64,000 nt of DNA, taken from NCBI RefSeq assembly GCF_900105115.1, contig NZ_FNRV01000001.1, positions 372,001 to 436,000 on the forward strand, given 5' to 3'. The notes under the pieces were generated by a model. That model worked only from the letters and a program-made list of their open reading frames with translations, had not been told where the DNA came from and searched no databases. Shown here piece by piece: positions 59,375 to 64,000 of this stretch (position 1 is the stretch's first letter; each line of letters begins with the position of its first letter). The position numbers were made by a program, and so were the translations under genes. The stretch comes from Pseudomonas mohnii (GTDB taxonomy: Bacteria; Pseudomonadota; Gammaproteobacteria; Pseudomonadales; Pseudomonadaceae).

Positions 59375-60676
59375 CTACCCAGGGATAAGCATCGCCACTG
59401 CAGCTGCCCCCATCACGGCGGCCGTAATCCAGCCCAGGAAGGCCAGTGGTCGGCTTACCGTAAAATCGCCCATCACTGACTTCTTCGATACCAAGAGGAT
59501 GATGACCACCACCAGCGGTACCGCAACGACCCCGTTGATCACCGCGCTCCAGAACAGTGCCTTCATGGGGCTGATGGGCGAGTACTGGATGGCGAGCGCG
59601 ACGAGTACGCTGATGGCGATGATGCCGTAAAAACCCCGGGCGTCGCGGACCTTGCGTTCGAGTCCTTCATGCCAGCCCATCGCCTCGGAAAGGGCATAGG
59701 CGCCAGAACCCGCCAGTACCGGCACGCCGATCAGTCCGACGCCGAGTATTCCGAAGGCAAAGAGCAGGTAGGCGAACTCGCCGGCCAGTGGTCGCAAAGC
59801 ACTGGCTGCCTGCGCCGCGGTGTTAATGTCGTTTACGCCAGCCACATTCAGGGTGACAGCTGTCGCAAGAATGATGAAGTAAGCGGTGATGTTGGAATAG
59901 AGCATACCGCTCCAGGTATCCCAGCGGATGCGCCTCAGTTCCTTTTTTGCTTTCCGCGGGTCTTGTTTGAGCGATTCATCGCGGGGTTTTATCTGCATGT
60001 CCTCGACTTCTTCGGAGGTCTGCCAGAAAAACAGATAAGGGCTGATGGTTGTGCCAAACAATGCCACGACCACCGCGGCGGCAGTAGCGTTTGGCGTGAA
60101 TGTTGGCCAGACCGTGCGTAAGGCAACCTGCTCCCACGGGATATGCACCGTAAACAGTACGGCTGCGTAAGCGAGCAGCGACAGCGTCAGCCACTTGAGA
60201 AAGTAGACGTATCGGTGGTACGGGACGAACAGCTGTAGCGCAAGTGTCCCGAACACGAAGATCGCGGTCATCAGGTGTCGGTTGACGCCGCTGACCAGTT
60301 CCACCACTTCCCCCATGGCGGCCAGGTCTGCGGCAATGTTCAGTGTGTTGGCTATGAGCAGTAGCAGCACGACGCTCTGTAGCACGATAGGCGAAAACGC
60401 GACTTTGATGTTAGCGGCAAGCCCCTTGCCGGTGACTCTCCCGAGATTTGCGCACATCGATTGAACGGCGGCCATCATCGGAAAGGCCAGTGGCATCGTC
60501 CACAGCATGTTCAGGCCGAATTGAGCGCCCGCCTGTGAATAGGTGGCGATGCCACTGGGGTCATCGTCTGCTACGCCGGTGATGAGCCCCGGCCCCAGCT
60601 TCGACAGCGGATGCACTTTCAGACGCCCCCACAGCACCCGAAAGACATTCGCGCGGGGAGTGTTTTTGACGGCCAT
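59375..60676 (-). CDS. NRAMP-related divalent metal transporter with DPSG motif, 433 aa
   Basis: Eleven or so hydrophobic segments. Helix 1 carries VADDDPSGIATYSQAG, where classical NRAMP has DPGN; helix 6 carries FGTTISPYLFFWQTS, without the A/C-x-x-M-P-H metal-binding motif. Both changes are those reported for NRAMP-related transporters with altered metal choice. The charged loop (RDESLKQDPRKAKKELRRI) after helix 6 is also typical of that branch. Metal specificity, Mn or Mg or other, cannot be decided from this. Confidence 0.85.
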   Translation of the reverse strand: MAVKNTPRANVFRVLWGRLKVHPLSKLGPGLITGVADDDPSGIATYSQAGAQFGLNMLWTMPLAFPMMAAVQSMCANLGRVTGKGLAANIKVAFSPIVLQSVVLLLLIANTLNIAADLAAMGEVVELVSGVNRHLMTAIFVFGTLALQLFVPYHRYVYFLKWLTLSLLAYAAVLFTVHIPWEQVALRTVWPTFTPNATAAAVVVALFGTTISPYLFFWQTSEEVEDMQIKPRDESLKQDPRKAKKELRRIRWDTWSGMLYSNITAYFIILATAVTLNVAGVNDINTAAQAASALRPLAGEFAYLLFAFGILGVGLIGVPVLAGSGAYALSEAMGWHEGLERKVRDARGFYGIIAISVLVALAIQYSPISPMKALFWSAVINGVVAVPLVVVIILLVSKKSVMGDFTVSRPLAFLGWITAAVMGAAAVAMLIPG

Positions 60677-61140
60677 TGATACACCTCAATGTGCTGCGAC
60701 GGGCGGCGTCTGGATTGAGTGATGCCGTCAACGACGAACGCCATCCACCAGCGACATGCGTAGTGTAGTTATCCGGCACTGGAAGCGAAGCACATTGAAT
60801 CTGGCTGACCGCGCCAGGTCGCTCTCCCGACTACCTTTCAGGTGCAGTACAGTCCAGGGACATAACCAACAGACGATGTCCCCGCAAATGTGCGCGGAGC
60901 CCTGGAGGCGATCGACCGGAATGAGGAGTTCATCAAGATGAGGCTGGCGCCGGAGTGACTGCTATCAGCCGGCCAATTGCGGTCGCTGGCAACGCTGTTA
61001 ACCGGTAGGGGCAAAGATAGGGATTCGCATGGACAAGAAAGTCACTCCCACCAAGTGAATTGCGGACCAACTCCAAAATAGCGGACCGGAAACAAACAAG
61101 GGTTTGCATCAGCTTTCGCCCGCAAACCCTTGATTTAAGA
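60677..61140. other. intergenic with short protein relic
   Basis: 464 bp with no intact gene. A stretch at 60866-60958 (plus) reads PTDDVPANVRGALEAIDRNE, then EFIKMRLAPE and stop; it looks like the tail of a former small gene. A ten-codon frame MDKKVTPTK at 61029 is also a likely relic. Nothing else assignable. Confidence 0.4.
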
Positions 61141-61227
61141 TGGTGCCCGAAGCCGGAATCGAACCGGCACGCCCTTACGAGCGGGGGATTTTAAGTCCCA
61201 TGCGTCTACCAGTTTCGCCATTCGGGC
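61141..61227 (-). tRNA. tRNA-Leu (anticodon UAA)
   Basis: The minus strand starts GCCCGAATGGCGAAACTGG at 61227 and ends TTCGGGCACCA at 61141, so the 7-bp acceptor stem GCCCGAA/TTCGGGC is perfect and CCA is encoded. The anticodon arm is GGGACTTAAAATCCC with TAA in the loop. The long variable arm and the T-arm GCCGGTTCGATTCCGGC are visible. 87 nt, the expected length for class II tRNA-Leu. Confidence 0.96.
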
Positions 61228-61661
61228 GGTAGCGCGGTAAAGCGGTCTGAACCCTGCCCCCTACGATCTGGCAGTGCTGACCCTTGTGCAGCAGAGGAGG
61301 GAATATATACATCCCGTCCTGGTGAAGCAAGTTCGCAAATGTACTTTTGCAGACTAAATCTTTCAAGCCAACGCGAATAAAAAAGCTCCGTAAATCATGG
61401 ATCTACGGAACTTGTTTAACTTTGGCGACCAAAGTCGGAATCGTCCGGCCCAGGCGAATGTCTTGTGCACTGAAAAAGCCAGGCAGATCAGGAGGCTAGC
61501 ACGAGATGAGTTGCGCAAGCCACTGATATTCAAGGGATGAGCCCGTCGAAAATCACTGGCTGGCCTCATTCCCGTAGCCTTGGCCCATCTCGTTGATGGA
61601 GTTTATCGGAGAGCAAGAGTGTTTGCCCTCCTCCTGATCTAAATCAAACACGCTATGGCCA
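61228..61661. other. intergenic upstream of tRNA-Leu
   Basis: 434 bp without a gene, apart from a minus-strand terminator at 61379-61411 listed separately. The tRNA promoter must lie between that terminator and 61227. Confidence 0.5.
61379..61411 (-). terminator. intrinsic terminator, minus strand
   Basis: On the minus strand GTTCCGTA pairs with TACGGAGC (one G-U pair) around an 11-nt loop and is followed by six T. It insulates tRNA-Leu from transcription coming from the ABC remnant side. Confidence 0.65.
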
Positions 61662-61802
61662 TTAACGCAGATCGCCAAACTGCGCGGCCAGCGCCACCTC
61701 ATCGACCGCCTTCATCCGCGCATTCCCTTCACCAAACCACTTGCTCAGCCCGCTGGAAACGATTGCCGGATGATGGTCCGTTGCGACTGCCGCGCTGCTC
61801 AT
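61662..61802 (-). pseudogene. truncated ABC-transporter ATPase, first 46 residues only
   Basis: ATG at 61802 has AGGAG five nt upstream, a normal start. The text MSSAAVATDHHPAIVSSGLS continues with KWFGEGNARMKAVDEVALAA, the first strands of a MacB/LolD-like ATPase. It then ends at QFGDLR and stop, just where Walker A should begin. The rest of the gene is lost. The good ribosome site suggests recent truncation. Confidence 0.7.
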
Positions 61803-61827
61803 GTGTTCTCCTGCCCTGTGCCGGATG

Positions 61828-63201
61828 TCAAGGCAGGTCGATAGGGCTCAGGTCGACGCTGTCGCGATATTCCGGCACCGAGACCGACCAACCCAGTTCC
61901 AGGCTGATGCGTCGGCGCAGCACATCCGAAGCGTTAGGCTCTCCGTGCACGACATAGGTGTGTTTGGGCGGTCGCTTGAACCCGCGCAGCCATTGGATGA
62001 TTTCGTCGCCGTCCGCATGGGCGGACAAGGTTTGCATCGGGACCACCTCGGCCCGGATCGGTACATCCTTGCCATGGATCCGCACCGAAGGTGCCCCCGC
62101 GACAATCTGCGCGCCTCGGGTACCACCGGCCTGGAAGCCCGGGACCAGCAAGGTGTTGACCGGGTTGGGGGCCAGGGTCTTGAGGTGGTGAATCACCCGT
62201 CCTCCCGTGGCCATGCCACTGGCGGCGATTATCACGGCCGGGGTGTTTCGCTGGTCCAGTTCGATGGAGTCCTTGGTGGTGCGTACGAACTGCGCCACAT
62301 GGCACATGCCTTCGCACTCTTCCAGTGACAGCCGGTGCTCGCTGCGAAACCGTTGGTACAGCAGCGTGACATCGGTCGCCATGGGGCTGTTCAGGTAGAT
62401 CGGCAAGTCCGGGATGGCGTGTTTCTGCATCAACCGGTACAGGTGATACATCAACAACTGCGCGCGCCCGACGGCAAACGATGGCACCAGGGTGATGCCA
62501 TGGCGCAACGCGGTGCGCGTGATGACGTCCGCCAACTGTGCTTCAGGGTCCTCGTCCGGGTGCTTGCGATCGCCGTAGGTCGATTCCACCAGCAAGTAGT
62601 CGGTCTGTTCGATGAGTTCCGGGGCATACATCAAGGGATCGTTCGGCCGTCCCAGGTCACCGGAGCACACCAGCGTGGTGCCATCGGCCACAATCTCCAC
62701 GGTGGCGGCGCCCAGGATATGCCCGGCGCAGCGCATAAAAAGACTCATGCCGGGAACAATTTCCACCCGGTGGTGCAGTTCGATCGGCCGCAAAAGTCTC
62801 AAGGCCCGTTGCGCATCCTCTTCGGTGTAGAGCGGCAACGCCGGCGTGTGCTTGGAGAACCCGTGCCGATTGGCAAACTCGGCTTCCTCTTCCTGCAAGC
62901 GGCCACTGTCGAGCAGCAGGATCTTCACCAGTTCGCAGGTCGCGGGCGTGGCGTAGACCGGCCCGCGATAGCCATTGCGCACCAGCACCGGCAGGTAGCC
63001 GCTGTGATCGAGATGAGCGTGGGTCAGGACGATGGCATCGAGGTCGTGGACGGGCAACTGGAACGCTTCCCAGTTGTGCAGGCGCAATTGCTTGTAGCCC
63101 TGGAACAAGCCGCAATCGATCAGAACATGATGGTCACGATGCTGCAGCAAGTACTTGCTGCCGGTAACCGTGCCCGCCGCGCCAAGAAATGTCATGCGCA
63201 T
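61828..63201 (-). CDS. beta-CASP metallo-beta-lactamase-fold ribonuclease-like protein, 457 aa
   Basis: ATG at 63201 with AAGGAG at 63208-63213; the longer frame is unnecessary. The zinc motif is VLTHAHLDHSGYLPVLV (about residue 62), followed by CAGHILGAATVEIV and SGDLGRPNDPLM. The beta-CASP part has VPSFAVGRAQLLMYHLYRL, IIAASGMATGGRVIHHL and the C-terminal YVVHGEPNASDVL. This is the CPSF/YSH1-like RNA-processing nuclease family; in bacteria its role is usually RNA turnover. Its substrate is not known. The next gene in the window is a universal stress protein on the same strand. Confidence 0.92.
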   Translation of the reverse strand: MRMTFLGAAGTVTGSKYLLQHRDHHVLIDCGLFQGYKQLRLHNWEAFQLPVHDLDAIVLTHAHLDHSGYLPVLVRNGYRGPVYATPATCELVKILLLDSGRLQEEEAEFANRHGFSKHTPALPLYTEEDAQRALRLLRPIELHHRVEIVPGMSLFMRCAGHILGAATVEIVADGTTLVCSGDLGRPNDPLMYAPELIEQTDYLLVESTYGDRKHPDEDPEAQLADVITRTALRHGITLVPSFAVGRAQLLMYHLYRLMQKHAIPDLPIYLNSPMATDVTLLYQRFRSEHRLSLEECEGMCHVAQFVRTTKDSIELDQRNTPAVIIAASGMATGGRVIHHLKTLAPNPVNTLLVPGFQAGGTRGAQIVAGAPSVRIHGKDVPIRAEVVPMQTLSAHADGDEIIQWLRGFKRPPKHTYVVHGEPNASDVLRRRISLELGWSVSVPEYRDSVDLSPIDLP

Positions 63202-63298
63202 GGCCGTCTCCTTGAAGGTACATGGGAGCGCTAGTGATCGCTCTTTTCGTCCCATGTGCAGTTGATTTTTATCAACGATCGCCGCGACAACTGACGTG

Positions 63299-64000
63299 TC
63301 AGTCGAGCCAGGGCAATGGTTTGACGACCACCAGGCTGCACGGGGCCTTGTTCAACACGCTTTCGGCGGTGCTGCCGATGAACCGGTCGATCCCATGGGT
63401 GTAGGCCGTGCCGAGCACCACGATGTCGAAGGCGTGCTCTCGGGCGACCCGCGTAATCACCCGATGAGGGATTCCCGCCTCCAGATGCCGGCGTTTTTGT
63501 TCAATCCCGTAGCGCTCGGCCAGTTCATCGAACGCCTCTTGCTGCGCATCGTTGATCGCGTCTCGCAAACTGGCATCCAGCGCGGGGGTCGGCAGACTCG
63601 CCACCGAGTCGCCCGTCACCGACCAACTGTTGACGTTAAGCAGGTGTAAAGCGGCGCCACAGGAAGCCGAGAGCGTCGCTGCAAAATCAAGGATCCGGTC
63701 ATTCAGGCCCTGGGTCATTTCCTCCAGGTGCGACAGATCGACGGCGGCGAGGATCTTCAACGGTTTCGGGTTTTTTGCACCCGTCACCAGGTGCAACTGC
63801 GCCGGACAGTCGCGCAGCAACAGCCAGTCCAGGGGACGGTGAAACGCGCGGTCGAGGGCCGGGACATGCTGGGCATCCTTGATCACCAGGTCCGGATGGA
63901 AGTCATTCACATACGCGAGCACGTGCGCCAGGCTGTTCCTCGCCCAGACCACCTCCGTGGTCACCGGTAGCCCGACGCAACGGTGAAACCTGGCTTGCTG
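63299..64000 (-). CDS. universal stress protein, tandem UspA type (N-terminal part outside window)
   Basis: The frame is open through the right edge (63964-64000 reads QQARFHRCVGLPV in frame), so the gene starts beyond the window. The C-terminal Usp domain has ILAAVDLSHLEEMTQGLNDR and VLGTAYTHGIDRFIGSTAES, the last being the G-2x-G-9x-G(S/T) ATP-binding type loop, then VLNKAPCSLVVVKP. A preceding degenerate Usp domain (FHPDLVIKDAQHV, WLLLRDCPAQLHLV) is partly visible. Stress protection in stationary or low-oxygen cells is the family role. Confidence 0.9.
   Translation of the reverse strand, partial: QQARFHRCVGLPVTTEVVWARNSLAHVLAYVNDFHPDLVIKDAQHVPALDRAFHRPLDWLLLRDCPAQLHLVTGAKNPKPLKILAAVDLSHLEEMTQGLNDRILDFAATLSASCGAALHLLNVNSWSVTGDSVASLPTPALDASLRDAINDAQQEAFDELAERYGIEQKRRHLEAGIPHRVITRVAREHAFDIVVLGTAYTHGIDRFIGSTAESVLNKAPCSLVVVKPLPWLD

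Overview
The window reads as chromosomal DNA of a fluorescent-group Pseudomonas. It is GC-rich with Pseudomonas-style codon use, REP-type palindromes are scattered between genes, and it carries a Fec-type iron-starvation sigma/anti-sigma/receptor set, DUF1302/DUF1329 genes and other families common in that genus. The species assignment is inference from these features; no marker gene that fixes the species is present.

Layout. (1) 1-1.97 kb: the end of a DNA topoisomerase IB gene and small conserved-looking hypothetical genes separated by strong intrinsic terminators. (2) 2.0-21.9 kb: one iron-acquisition locus. It contains a short Fur-like regulator, two closely related TonB-dependent receptors (one with and one without a signalling domain), a carboxylate-siderophore biosynthesis set, an MFS exporter, an ECF sigma/FecR pair and a FecB/FecCD/ATPase importer. 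The biosynthetic set is a SbnI-like ParB-fold kinase, a CitE-like aldolase, a LysA-like PLP decarboxylase, a SbnA-like beta-substitution enzyme, an opine dehydrogenase, a single IucA/IucC synthetase and a class V aminotransferase. (3) 22.1-27.8 kb: a patchy accessory stretch with a histidine-kinase remnant, a DUF2721 membrane protein, an integrase remnant, a periplasmic 2H phosphoesterase, a HAD phosphatase and an arylsulfatase. (4) 27.8-52.2 kb: a catabolic region. It has an RND/YCF48/DUF1329/DUF1302 envelope operon, an AraC-type regulator, GMC alcohol dehydrogenase, family III CoA-transferase, a tandem REPIN array, a membrane-anchored sulfatase coupled to a DUF2889 gene, aldehyde dehydrogenase, an SdsA-like alkylsulfatase and a five-gene beta-oxidation operon. 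(5) 52.3-59 kb: a glycine-rich repeat protein and DUF2092 protein, then an operon of arylsulfatase, FadL-type porin and three lipoproteins. (6) 59.3-64 kb: an unusual NRAMP-like transporter, tRNA-Leu(UAA), a truncated ABC ATPase, a beta-CASP metallo-hydrolase and a universal stress protein cut by the window edge.

How the genes may work together. The siderophore locus contains parts for making L-2,3-diaminopropionate from phosphoserine and glutamate (kinase plus SbnA-like enzyme plus an opine dehydrogenase standing where staphyloferrin B loci have SbnB), for decarboxylating an amino acid, for supplying citrate, and for one NIS condensation. This predicts a small citrate-based siderophore related to staphyloferrin/rhizoferrin but with a gene combination I do not recognise as a described locus. 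Both receptors share an upstream element at identical spacing that is a good candidate for the promoter of the local ECF sigma factor, and Fur-box-like sites precede receptor 1, the biosynthetic genes and the sigma factor. The catabolic region has every step needed to desulfate a hydrophobic alkyl sulfate ester, oxidise the alcohol to an acid, activate it and beta-oxidise it; the family III CoA-transferase and SCP-x-like thiolase point to a branched substrate.
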